32,564 nucleotides of DNA, taken from NCBI RefSeq assembly GCF_001879105.1, contig NZ_MLCF01000013.1, forward strand, positions 1 to 32,564, written 5' to 3'. The first letter of the stretch is position 1, and every line of letters starts with the position of its first letter. The notes under the pieces were generated by a model. It did not search any database. It saw only the letters and a list, made by a program, of their open reading frames with translations, and was not told the DNA's origin. Of this stretch, positions 8,337 through 16,428 are shown in pieces. Source of the DNA: Mangrovactinospora gilvigrisea (lineage in GTDB: Bacteria > Actinomycetota > Actinomycetes > Streptomycetales > Streptomycetaceae). The translations under genes and the position numbers were made by a program.

Positions 8337-9608
8337 TTAGGCCTCCACGGGCGCGGCGCGCAGGCGGACCGGCAGGGCCTGGTGGCCGTTGGAGATGAAG
8401 GACTCCAGCGGCTTCAGCTCCGATGCTGCCAAAGCGAGGTGGAGTTGGGGGAAGCGTGCGAACAGGGCCGGCAGGGCGACGCGGGCCTCGATGCGGGCCA
8501 GTTCCGCGCCGAGGCAGTAGTGGGTGCCGAAGCCGAACGCGAGATGCTCGCGGCGGGTCGGGCGGGTCACATCGAAGGCGTCGGCGTTGGGGCCGTGGAT
8601 GCCGGGGTCGCGGCCGGCCGCGGCAAAGTGGATCAGGAGTGGCTCGCCGCGGCGGAAGGTGGCGCCGGTGGATGTGTCGTGGATGTCCTCGACGGCGTAG
8701 CGCAGCGGGATGCTGGCGATCGGCGCCTGGTGACGCAGGCTCTCTTCGATCGCATCGTTCCAGCTCGCCTTCTCCTGCTGCACCAACGCCAGTTGGTCGG
8801 GGTGAGTGAGCAGGTTGACGATGCTGTGGCCGAGCAGGTTCACGGTGGTTTCGTGCCCGGCGCCGATCAGCAGGAAGATGCTGTCGAGGAGCTCTTGGTC
8901 GCTGAGCTTGGTGCCGGTCTCGTCATCGTGCGCAGCGATCAGTGCGCTGGTGACGTCGTCGCCGGGGTCCGCACGGCGGGCCTGGACGACCTGGGCGAGC
9001 AGCGCATAGGCGGTCTGGGCGTGCACGGCCGCCTGGTCGGCGGGGATATCGGTGGCGAAGACACCGGTCAGCGCTTCCCGGAAGGCGTCGTGGAGATCCT
9101 CGGGGACGCCGAGGAGGGTGTTGACGACGGCCAGGGGCAGCATGAACGTGAAGCGCGCGCGCAGGTCGATGATGCCGTCGGCCGTCGGGGCGGCATCGAC
9201 AGCGTCGAGCAGGCCGCCGGTCAGGACTTCGATCGTGGGGAGCAGGGCGCGGACGCGCCGCGCGGTGAAGGCCGTGCCGATCAGGCGGCGCAGGCGGGTG
9301 TGCTCGGACCCGTAGGCGGTCAGCGCGTTGCGGACATCGACCCAGACGCGCAGCGGCCATTCGGCCGGGACCTGGCCGTCGATGTAGTCCGGCCAGTGCT
9401 GGTAGGCGTCTTTGGACACGCGCGGATCGGTGAGCAGACGCTTGATCAGGCCGGGGTCGGTCACCGACCAGGCGGTGACGCCGCCGGGCATCTGGACCTG
9501 GACCGCAGGGCCCTGGGCGCGCAGCAGGTCGGCTTCGCCGTGGATGTCGGAGGCGGAGCCGTCGAGGTGGAAGGGGCAGCCGGGAGCGGGGGATGAGGGG
9601 GTGGCCAT
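8337..9608 (-). CDS. Cytochrome P450, canonical (conservon-associated, CYP154-like)
   Basis: 423 aa, full length for a bacterial class I P450. The I-helix motif is LIGAGHETTVN with the acid-alcohol pair, the K-helix ExxR is in EESLRHQAP, and the haem loop is FGFGTHYCLGAELARIEA with the cysteine ligand. The start ATG 9608 has GGAGT about 10 nt upstream. It is the last gene of the conservon, 36 bp after the other P450. In Streptomyces conservons, a normal P450 (often CYP154) typically pairs with a CYP157. The substrate is unknown. It needs ferredoxin and reductase partners, none of which are encoded in this window. The CYP154 assignment comes from context and pattern, not from an identity score. 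Confidence 0.92.
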   Translation of the reverse strand: MATPSSPAPGCPFHLDGSASDIHGEADLLRAQGPAVQVQMPGGVTAWSVTDPGLIKRLLTDPRVSKDAYQHWPDYIDGQVPAEWPLRVWVDVRNALTAYGSEHTRLRRLIGTAFTARRVRALLPTIEVLTGGLLDAVDAAPTADGIIDLRARFTFMLPLAVVNTLLGVPEDLHDAFREALTGVFATDIPADQAAVHAQTAYALLAQVVQARRADPGDDVTSALIAAHDDETGTKLSDQELLDSIFLLIGAGHETTVNLLGHSIVNLLTHPDQLALVQQEKASWNDAIEESLRHQAPIASIPLRYAVEDIHDTSTGATFRRGEPLLIHFAAAGRDPGIHGPNADAFDVTRPTRREHLAFGFGTHYCLGAELARIEARVALPALFARFPQLHLALAASELKPLESFISNGHQALPVRLRAAPVEA

Positions 9609-9644
9609 GGTGAGGACTCCCTGGGGGCGGTGCCGCGGTGACGG

Positions 9645-10919
9645 CTACAGCGGGTTGCGGGATGTGGTGAAGGTGACGGGCAACGATGCCCACCCGGACA
9701 GGAAGGTGGCGGGGCGTCGTTGCAAGGTCTGCCGGGGAACGGCGAGGACGAGATCGGGAAGGCGGTCCAGGATCCGTTCGACTGCGGTCTCGGCGATGAT
9801 CCGGGCCAGATCCGGGGCGGGGCAGCCGTGCACGCCGGCGCTGAAGGCCAGGTGGGCGCGATTGCCGATGCGCTGCTCGGCGGAGGCGGCGAGCGCGGGG
9901 TCGGCATTGGCCGCGGCGAAGGAGACCAGGATGGGCACACCGGGTTCCAAGGCGATGCCCTCGTAGGTTTCGGGGCGGCGTGGATACAGCGGGCAGTAGT
10001 TGGCGACCGGAGGGTCTTCCCACAGGACGTGGTCCAGGGCTTCGCTGACAGGTTGCACGCCGTCGTAGACGTTGCCGCCGAAGCGGTCGTCGTCGATCAG
10101 CAGCAGCAGGGCATTGGCGATCAGGTTGGTGCAGGGCAGGCTGCCGGCGCCGATCAGCAGCATGTACTGCTGGCTCATCTCTTCATCGGTCAGCTCTTCT
10201 GGGTGGCCGATGAGCCACGAGGCCAGGTCGGCGCTGGGCTGGCCGCGTTTGAGGTGGGTCAGTTGCAGGCAGGTGGCGGACAGTTCGGCATTGGCGGCGG
10301 CGGCATCCTCGGCGGCATCAAAGAGCTTGTCGAGGTTGACCACGATCCGCTGGGTCAATTGGGGCGGGCAGCCGAGCAGGTCGACAAGGACCAGGGTGGG
10401 CAGCGCGCCGGCGAAGTCGGTGACCAGGTCGGCCTGGCCGCGTGCGGCGAACGTGTCGATGAGGTGGTCGGCGATGCGGGTGATGGTCGCGGTCAGCGCA
10501 TGGGTGTCGACCAGATCGACGCTGTCGGTGATGGTGCGGCGCAGACGGGCGTGGGAGGCGCCATCCATCCATAGGGCGTTGTCCCGCGGCATCATCATCG
10601 GAATCGCCGGGCTGTCCTTGGGCAGGCGGCGCTGCTGCAGGTCTCGCCAGTGGCGCGGGTCCTTGGCGAACAGGTCGGGGGTATTGCGCAGCAGGTGCAG
10701 GGCGGCCCGGTAGGTGGTGGTCATCTGCCCGTACACATGGGGGGCGATCTCCACCGGTGCGATCGGGCCGGCCGCGCGCAGCGCTTGGTAGGTGGCGCGG
10801 GGGTCGGCGTTGTACTGCGGGCCGTGGATGGGGATCGGCTGGGCCGGGGCCGCCGCGGGGGAGGGGGAGACGCCTGCGTGGGGGCAGCCTGCGGAGGGGG
10901 CGGCGTGTCGGGCGGTCAT
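9645..10919 (-). CDS. Cytochrome P450 lacking the ExxR motif (conservon-associated, CYP157-like)
   Basis: 424 aa from ATG 10919, which overlaps the cvnD stop by 4 bp (ATGA, 10916-10919); the longer frame to 11006 runs inside cvnD. The haem loop is FSAGVHGCPAPDLARII with the cysteine ligand. The K-helix site, however, reads EALDHVLW, so the supposedly invariant Arg of ExxR is missing, as in CYP157 enzymes, where EQSLW has been described. The I-helix reads IGAGSLPCTN, also without the usual Glu/Asp-Thr pair. It could be a P450 with unusual haem-pocket stabilisation or a non-catalytic haem protein working with the neighbouring P450. Transcribed with cvnABCD. Confidence 0.9.
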   Translation of the reverse strand: MTARHAAPSAGCPHAGVSPSPAAAPAQPIPIHGPQYNADPRATYQALRAAGPIAPVEIAPHVYGQMTTTYRAALHLLRNTPDLFAKDPRHWRDLQQRRLPKDSPAIPMMMPRDNALWMDGASHARLRRTITDSVDLVDTHALTATITRIADHLIDTFAARGQADLVTDFAGALPTLVLVDLLGCPPQLTQRIVVNLDKLFDAAEDAAAANAELSATCLQLTHLKRGQPSADLASWLIGHPEELTDEEMSQQYMLLIGAGSLPCTNLIANALLLLIDDDRFGGNVYDGVQPVSEALDHVLWEDPPVANYCPLYPRRPETYEGIALEPGVPILVSFAAANADPALAASAEQRIGNRAHLAFSAGVHGCPAPDLARIIAETAVERILDRLPDLVLAVPRQTLQRRPATFLSGWASLPVTFTTSRNPL

Positions 10920-11518
10920 GGGATGGGCTCCGGGTCGAGGGTCAAAAGGTGCTCCACCAGGCGCACCAGCGCATCGCGGGAGCTGCCGCGCTCGCGTGCG
11001 TCGCACACGACCAGGGGGGTTTGCGCCGGCAGGTCCATGGCTTCGCGCAACGCGGCTTCGGGGTAGTCGGGGGCGTCGGGGAAGCGGTTGACGGCCACGG
11101 CGTAGGGCAGGTCGAGCCGCTCCATCTCGCTCATGACGGGATAGCTGGCCTCCAGGCGGCGGGTGTCGGCCAGCACCAGCGCTCCCAAGGCGCCGCGGGC
11201 CAGGTCTTGCAGGACTGACTTGAACCGCGGTTGGCCGGGTGCCCCGAACAGATACAGCACCAGGCCGCCTGCCAGCGACAGACGGCCGAAGTCCATGGCC
11301 ACGGTGGTTTCGGTCTTGTTCGGCAGGCCGCGCAGGTCGTCGGAGGCGACGCTGGCGGTGGTCATGACCTCTTCGGTGCGCAGCGGTGCGATGTCCGACA
11401 GCGTGCCGACGTAGGTCGTCTTGCCGACGCCGAACGGCCCCGCGATCACCACCTTGATAGCGGTCTCGTCGCCCCCCAGATGGGTGCCGGCGGCGGGATC
11501 ACAGTGCGCGGAGTCCAC
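10916..11518 (-). CDS. cvnD: Conservon GTPase CvnD (Ras-like small GTPase)
   Basis: 200 aa from GTG 11518, inside the 3' end of cvnC (20-bp overlap). P-loop GPFGVGKT (27-34), a G3-like GAPGQ (92-96) in place of DxxG, and NRFPDAP (144-150) at the NKxD position. These variations are usual for the MglA-like/CvnD group. CvnD proteins form a G-protein-like complex with the sensor-like CvnA, the Roadblock CvnB and DUF742 CvnC at the membrane, and influence development and secondary metabolism. Gene order and overlaps are those of a complete conservon. Confidence 0.95.
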   Translation of the reverse strand: MDSAHCDPAAGTHLGGDETAIKVVIAGPFGVGKTTYVGTLSDIAPLRTEEVMTTASVASDDLRGLPNKTETTVAMDFGRLSLAGGLVLYLFGAPGQPRFKSVLQDLARGALGALVLADTRRLEASYPVMSEMERLDLPYAVAVNRFPDAPDYPEAALREAMDLPAQTPLVVCDARERGSSRDALVRLVEHLLTLDPEPIP

Positions 11519-11861
11519 GGAGCAGTGCCTCCAAAAGCGGTCGGTCGTTTCGGGGGTGAAGGGCGGGGCTGGGGGCGCGGCTGGTGATGTGGCCGCTGTC
11601 CATCAGGTCGGCGAGCACGATCCGCAGCACACTCATCGGCAGTTGGAGATAGGCGCTGATCTCGGCCACGGACAGTGCTCCGGGCCGGCACAGCTGCAGG
11701 ACCGCCCGCCCTTCGGGGGACAGCAGGGCATGGGGCGCGTCCCGTTGCGCGATGATCAATGTGACGTGGTCGAAGTGGTTGCGGCTGGGGGCCGAGCGGC
11801 CCTCGGTGACGACATAGGGCCGTACCAGGCCTCGGTCCCGGTCGCGCCGGGGCGGGTTCAC
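11499..11861 (-). CDS. cvnC: Conservon protein CvnC (DUF742)
   Basis: 120 aa. It begins with the DUF742 hallmark LVRPYVVTEGRS and contains a winged-helix-like core (LSPEGRAVLQLCR, then ALSVAEISAYLQLPMSVLRI and LMDSGHI). DUF742 proteins are the small helical partners of the conservon complex. The ATG overlaps the cvnB stop by 4 bp (11858-11861) and the 3' end overlaps cvnD, so translation is coupled across the operon. Full length for the family. Confidence 0.93.
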   Translation of the reverse strand: MNPPRRDRDRGLVRPYVVTEGRSAPSRNHFDHVTLIIAQRDAPHALLSPEGRAVLQLCRPGALSVAEISAYLQLPMSVLRIVLADLMDSGHITSRAPSPALHPRNDRPLLEALLRGLRAL

Positions 11862-12280
11862 CGTGTGGCCTGCGCGGTGTCCCGGGCCGCAAGGTGCATC
11901 TCCTTGCCGAGCCGGTCAATGGTCTTGTCCATCGCGAAGACCACGGCTTCAAGATCGGCGCCACGCTCGGTGGAAACCGCCAGGTAAGTGCTGCGGCCCG
12001 CGGCCATCACGATGATGTAGCCGTCGGCGTACTGAATCATCGTCTGCTCCCAGGGCGCGGCCTGGCAGTTGGCGAACTCGGCGGCCTGACGGCTCAGCGC
12101 CTGCATCCCCGAGACCGCGGCCGCGAGGCGGTCGGCCATGTCCCGGTCGACGCCGCGGGAGGCGGCGGCCGTCAGGCCATCGGCGGACAGCAGCAGGGCG
12201 CGATGCACACGGGGCAGCCGCAGGATGTTTTCATCCAGGATCCAGCCGAGGCCGCCGAGGGGGGTGCCGGGAGTCGTCAT
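11858..12280 (-). CDS. cvnB: Conservon Roadblock/LC7 protein CvnB
   Basis: 140 aa, the normal size of a bacterial Roadblock/LC7 domain protein. Visible blocks: LGWILDENILRLPRVHRALLLSADGL at the N terminus, then a small-residue helix (AAAVSGMQALSRQAAEFANC), the strand MIQYADGYIIVMAAG, and a C-terminal helix. Roadblock proteins act as regulators of the adjacent Ras-like GTPase. It overlaps cvnA and cvnC by 4 bp each (ATGA). Confidence 0.94.
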   Translation of the reverse strand: MTTPGTPLGGLGWILDENILRLPRVHRALLLSADGLTAAASRGVDRDMADRLAAAVSGMQALSRQAAEFANCQAAPWEQTMIQYADGYIIVMAAGRSTYLAVSTERGADLEAVVFAMDKTIDRLGKEMHLAARDTAQATR

Positions 12281-13674
12281 GGGGCGGAGTTCCTCTCATC
12301 GTGGGATCCGTCGGGGCTCGTCGGCGAGGGGCGGCGGCGGGCGAACGCGGCGACGCCGGCGAGCGGATCGGTGGGCCGGCGAATCCCGGGATCGGCCTCA
12401 TCGGTCGCCTGATGGTCGGGTCGATGGCGGCGGCGCTGCGGAAGCCCGTCGGCGCGCACCGCGAAACCGCCGGAGGATTCGGCGACGGGCTCGGGCTCCG
12501 CGGGACGCGGGGCGGGCACCTGCGGCGCGGGGCTGGGGGCGACCGGCTCGGCCGGTGCAGAGGTGACCATGGGAGCCTCGGTGTGGGCGGCGGCCTGGTC
12601 CGCAGCGGGGGCGAAGGCCTGGTGCGGCTCGGCGGCCGCCATGGGCGTGGCCGGCGTCAGCAGGGCGCGGGGCAAGAAGATGGTGGCCCTGGCCCCGCCG
12701 TAGGGGGAGCCCTCCTCTACCGATGCGCGGAAGCCGTAGCGGTGTGCCAGCACGCCGACTGCCGCCAGCCCGAACCGTGGCGGGTTGCGCAGCGAGGTCA
12801 GCCGCATCGGCTGCGAGCCGTCCAGCAGCTTCGCCGCCAGCGCCAGGTCTTCCGGCTTCAGGCCGACGCCGGCGTCGTCGATGGTGATGGTGGCGCCGTT
12901 GTGCCCGTTCTTGAACTTCACCTCCACATCCGAGCCTGGCTCGGAGTGACGGGCCGCGTTGTCCAGGAGTTCGGCGACCGCCAGCACCACCGGCTCCACC
13001 GCCTGGCTGGCCACCGCCAACGGCAGGTCATTGGAGACGGTGACGCGCTGATAGTCGCGGATGCGCGAGATTCCGCCGCGCACCACATCCATCAGCGGCG
13101 CCGGCACCCGCTGCCGGCCCGGCCACGAGCCGGTCAGGATGGCGATGACCTGCGCGCGACGGCCCAGTTGGCTGCTGGCATGGTCGATTGCCAGCGCATC
13201 ACGCAGCACCGCCTGGTCGTGGTGCCCGTCCAACAGGGCCAAAACGGCGCCCTGCTGCTCGTTGACCAGGGCCTGCAGCGCGCGGGTGACCGTGCGCACC
13301 GCGGCCTGGGCGGCATCCTCGGCGCGCTGTGCGGCCTGGTCGGCAACGCTCAGCGCCAGCGCCATCACCTGCTGCTCGGCCTGAGCGAAGGCGGAGCCGG
13401 CCAGAGCCGCAGACATGGGCTCCGTCTGGGGGTCGGCCGCTTGGCCGTGCCACAAGCGGGTGATCAGGTCCGGGAGCACCTGCTGAGCCAGGTGGCTCAG
13501 TTCGGCGTCCCGATCGGTGACGGCGCGCTCCAACTCCACACGGCGCACCTCTTGCAGGGCGCGATGCTGCTCGAGTTCACGCCGCTGGGAGCGCTGGCGC
13601 ACCAGCAGGACGCAGGCAACCACGAGGGCCACGGTGACGAGGTAGAAGGCTGGGTCGGTGACGGGTGAGCTCAT
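12277..13674 (-). CDS. cvnA: Conservon sensor-kinase-like ATPase CvnA
   Basis: 465 aa from ATG 13674, with GAGGAG 6-8 nt upstream. One membrane helix (about residues 11-26) is followed by a long coiled-coil-like region, a HisKA-like block with H165 in IDHASSQLGRR, and a GHKL ATPase domain with N-box AELLDNAARHS (234-244) and G1 box DDAGVGL (266-272). The last 110 residues are a disordered Ala/Pro/Glu-rich tail ending with basic patches. There is almost no extracytoplasmic part, and no response regulator is adjacent, as expected for conservons, where CvnA signals to CvnBCD. First gene of a six-gene operon. Confidence 0.94.
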   Translation of the reverse strand: MSSPVTDPAFYLVTVALVVACVLLVRQRSQRRELEQHRALQEVRRVELERAVTDRDAELSHLAQQVLPDLITRLWHGQAADPQTEPMSAALAGSAFAQAEQQVMALALSVADQAAQRAEDAAQAAVRTVTRALQALVNEQQGAVLALLDGHHDQAVLRDALAIDHASSQLGRRAQVIAILTGSWPGRQRVPAPLMDVVRGGISRIRDYQRVTVSNDLPLAVASQAVEPVVLAVAELLDNAARHSEPGSDVEVKFKNGHNGATITIDDAGVGLKPEDLALAAKLLDGSQPMRLTSLRNPPRFGLAAVGVLAHRYGFRASVEEGSPYGGARATIFLPRALLTPATPMAAAEPHQAFAPAADQAAAHTEAPMVTSAPAEPVAPSPAPQVPAPRPAEPEPVAESSGGFAVRADGLPQRRRHRPDHQATDEADPGIRRPTDPLAGVAAFARRRPSPTSPDGSHDERNSAP

Positions 13675-14020
13675 TGCTCCTCGGGGGTGGGGCAGCGGCC
13701 CTGACCAAGCGGTGGGGGATCAGGGGGCGGGGGAGAGGGCGAGTGGGGGAGCTTCCAGGTCCGGCATGTGATCAGTCGTCAGGCGATTGATCGTTACGTT
13801 TATCAGACCAACTCAAGCGGGAACCCAGAATTCCGCTGATTGTCACATGCCAACTTTCAGGCGTCTATACGCAGAGATCGCCGATGTCGCACCCCTGCGG
13901 CATCGCCACAGCTGAGTGGCCCAACACCCAACAAACATGGCCGGGTTGGGCCGCCGCGCCCGATGCCTGCCGGCCGCCCCGCCGATACCCGTGCGGGCCG
14001 TCGAAGAGCCGGCCGCCGGA
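13675..14020. other. Promoter region of the conservon
   Basis: 346 bp with no supported gene. The segment at 13770-13850 is clearly richer in A and T than its surroundings. On the minus strand it carries TTGAGT and TAACGA boxes 14 bp apart, so a promoter is likely here, although the spacing is poor. No palindrome or repeat stands out. Confidence 0.3.
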
Positions 14021-14242
14021 CTAGGCGTCGCGTTTCATGCGATCCAGCACGAAGACCCCGACGATGGCAGCGAACATGATCGCGCCCGAGGCAATGACCG
14101 ACTGGGGATCCTTGAGGTTCAGGGGCGCGAAGACATCGGTGTCGGTGGAGCCGATGATAGTGAGCAGGACGGGGATGGCGCCGAACCAGGAGCCGACGGC
14201 CAGGGTGGCGATCTGCAGAGATTCGACGGTCTTGCGCTTCAT
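14021..14242 (-). CDS. Small two-helix membrane protein
   Basis: 73 aa from ATG 14242, with AAGGAA at the right distance. The start MKRKTVESLQIA is followed by two hydrophobic helices (about residues 13-32 and 50-66), separated by a short polar loop (STDTDVFAPLNLKDPQ), and a basic end (DRMKRDA). Both ends carry positive charge and so should be cytoplasmic, with the loop outside. It is upstream of the conservon on the same strand, 346 bp away. No family recognised; it could be a holin-like or accessory membrane peptide. Confidence 0.6.
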   Translation of the reverse strand: MKRKTVESLQIATLAVGSWFGAIPVLLTIIGSTDTDVFAPLNLKDPQSVIASGAIMFAAIVGVFVLDRMKRDA

Positions 14243-14846
14243 CAAACGTTCCTTGCCGGTAGTGCTGTGCTGGGTCCGTCAAGCCCCCGCGCCGGAGCAT
14301 GCCGGGCGCTGATGAGGGCTCGTGCTGCCTGGGCTCGAGGTGGCAGTCTTTCCTTCCGGTACGCGTCCTGTTGCAACATCGCTACGGCCGTGGCGTGGTC
14401 TTCCTGCCGTGATGCAGTCGTGCGTCTATACTCCGGAAGTGTCTAGACGTAGTGGATCGGCTGAGGATACCGCGCACCCCTCAGATCACACCTGGCGCTC
14501 CCTCAGCCCTCCCGCGCTGCGAGAAGTGAGGGAATGTGCGATGACGCCGTCACCGAACCGGTCCCACCGCCCGCCGTACCCCGCGCCCAGCAGACCGGTT
14601 GCGCACCGCGCGCGGTCCACCACCTAGCACGTCGACCGCTGCATGCGGCCCTTGGCGACACCCACCACGCCAACCGACCGGGCCTCAACTCGCAGCCTGC
14701 CAGCCCCGTGGCCTACGCCCGTCTTCGACGGCACGCAGCCGGCCGTCATCCCTCCCGGGCCGCCACGGCGCACGGAACCACCGCAGCTCCCCCTGCATGC
14801 TGCAGCCCCCGGCAGTAGCCACGCCTGAAGAGAAGGCATCCCCCTC
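14243..14846. other. Intergenic region without a clear gene
   Basis: 604 bp. It contains a -10-like TATACT (14427-14432) and, directly after it, the 13-mer at 14437. A GAGGGA site with ATG 14541 would open a 28-codon peptide rich in Pro, Arg and Ser, possibly a leader, but codon and residue composition give no support. Most of 14630-14840 is featureless. Confidence 0.3.
14437..14449 (+). promoter_or_regulatory. GTCTAGAC-centred site, second copy
   Basis: AAGTGTCTAGACG, identical over 13 bp to the site at 5001. It starts 4 bp after the -10-like TATACT (14427-14432), a position that would block or control the start of a rightward transcript towards the 465-aa protein. A common GntR-like regulator for this promoter and that of the SGNH lipoprotein is an inference. 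Confidence 0.4.
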
Positions 14847-16244
14847 GTGAACAAGACCATCCCCTTGGCGAATGGCCTGCGCACCGACCACCCCGTCCCC
14901 GACCTCCCGTTCGTCGACGACTCCCACCTTCCCCTCGAAGATCCCACCAGCCTCCAAGCGCTCGGCCGCACTGCCGATGCCACCACCTGGGGCCGCGCCG
15001 ACCTGCAACGCGCCACCGGCGCCTGGCTGGCCTTCACCACCGAACCCACCCGCCCCCACCTGGCCTGGGCCGTCCGCCACCACCCCAACCACGGCACGAC
15101 CGTGCTGCTGATACGCGAGCAGGACGCCAGCTCGATGCACACCCAGTGGGCAGACGAGGCCCTGCTGTTCCGCGCCGGCGGCTACTGGTGGGATGGAGCC
15201 ACCTGGTATCGCCCCGGCCAGGTCTGGGACAGCACCTGCGGGAGCTACGCCCGCCGCCCGGTCGCCTCCGCCACCACGGTCTACGCCGCCGACCTCGTGG
15301 CAGACGGAGACCTCGCCCAAGGCCGCATCCACCCCCTCGACGCCTTCGAGGACCCCGATGCCGGCGCGAGCCCGAACTGGCTCGACGATCTCGCCCTGTG
15401 GGCCGACGTTCGCAGCCAACGCGACGCCAAGCCGCACCTGAGCGGATGCGTCGTGCGCCTGGCCGCACCGGAACTGACCGACAATCAGCTCATTGCGGAG
15501 CACGAGTTCGCCCAGATCGGCGGCATCGACGTCAGCGATCTGGATGCCCACCTCGCCGACACCACCAGCGATGTGCCCCTGCCGCAAGCCACCCTCGCCG
15601 GACACCACTGGTGGTCCCAGCCCGTGGTTGGCGACTGGGCCGAACGCCGCCGCCGAAACCCCGACAGCCTCGTCCAGGTCATCGCCGAACAGACCTCGCC
15701 CTCCGCGCCGGGCCCCGCCGAGCAGCACAACCGGCTGAGAGTCCTGTTCGCCTCCCGGCTGTGGCAATCGCACCTCCACCGAGGGACCTGGTCCGCCGAC
15801 TACCCCAGCATCGAGGCCGTCGACGAGGTGGCCGCCGGCCTGGCGGCCGACGCCATGGCAGACCTGGCGGGAACTCTCCCCGTCCAGGACCTGGCCGCAA
15901 CCGTACAAAGCGCCATCGTCAACGAACTGGTCACCCACGAACGCCTCCTGCGCGACGCGGAGACGGGCCAGTTCACCGAGGTGAGCAGCTTCGACATGGC
16001 ACCAGCTGTCTCCAGAATCCTCGATTGGCTGATCCGCCATCAACCCGCCGCCGCCGCCAAAGCCATCAGCCAGGCCATCGGCGAGGCCGCCCGCGGTCGC
16101 GGCATCCCCGACGCCTGCAGCGCCCGCGTCATCAGCCAATCCCTGCACGTCAGCAAACTCGACCGTCAGGTCCTTCGGGACTACCTCGAAAGGGTCCTGC
16201 CACCGGCCGGGATCCGGCAGGAACTCGGCTCCTGCCCGGCCTAA
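14847..16244 (+). CDS. Hypothetical protein, 465 aa
   Basis: The frame starts with GTG 14847 behind AGAGAAGG. The product is soluble, acidic and tryptophan-rich, without signal peptide or membrane helix. An N-terminal block of about 130 residues includes WLAFTTEPTRPHLAWAVRHH, TVLLIREQDASS and GGYWWDGATWYRPGQVWD. A central block ends near WWSQPVVGDWAERRRRNP. The C-terminal third is helical (AAGLAADAMADLAGTLPVQD; AAAAKAISQAIGEAARGRG). No nucleotide-binding or catalytic motif is evident. Codon use is typical of the genome, so the gene is real, but I do not recognise the family. The upstream region carries the AAGTGTCTAGACG site. Confidence 0.8.
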   Translation: MNKTIPLANGLRTDHPVPDLPFVDDSHLPLEDPTSLQALGRTADATTWGRADLQRATGAWLAFTTEPTRPHLAWAVRHHPNHGTTVLLIREQDASSMHTQWADEALLFRAGGYWWDGATWYRPGQVWDSTCGSYARRPVASATTVYAADLVADGDLAQGRIHPLDAFEDPDAGASPNWLDDLALWADVRSQRDAKPHLSGCVVRLAAPELTDNQLIAEHEFAQIGGIDVSDLDAHLADTTSDVPLPQATLAGHHWWSQPVVGDWAERRRRNPDSLVQVIAEQTSPSAPGPAEQHNRLRVLFASRLWQSHLHRGTWSADYPSIEAVDEVAAGLAADAMADLAGTLPVQDLAATVQSAIVNELVTHERLLRDAETGQFTEVSSFDMAPAVSRILDWLIRHQPAAAAKAISQAIGEAARGRGIPDACSARVISQSLHVSKLDRQVLRDYLERVLPPAGIRQELGSCPA

Positions 16245-16428
16245 GGGCAAAGAAGGTGCACTCCTGCCGTCTGACCTGGCGTGCGGTTGAGTTCCGATCA
16301 CGGACGTCACAGGATGTCGACGGAACGGCCGCACACCTGTCCTGACCAGCAGCCGGAAGGCGTGCACCGGGCAGGATGAGCGGCGCAGCACCCACGAACC
16401 ACTGCCGCACCCACGGGGGATTCACCGC

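Noticed and set aside
12301..13668. 455-codon plus-strand frame opposite cvnA
   Set aside because: Arg/Gly-rich mirror of the cvnA coding sequence, caused by high-GC third positions.
14541..14627. 28-codon leader-like frame behind GAGGGA
   Set aside because: Composition (Pro, Arg, Ser) is that of random high-GC DNA; no attenuator-type structure seen.
14685..16391. 568-codon minus-strand frame opposite the 465-aa protein
   Set aside because: Gly/Val/Ala-rich, no domain and no ribosome-binding site; the plus-strand frame has the better residue composition.
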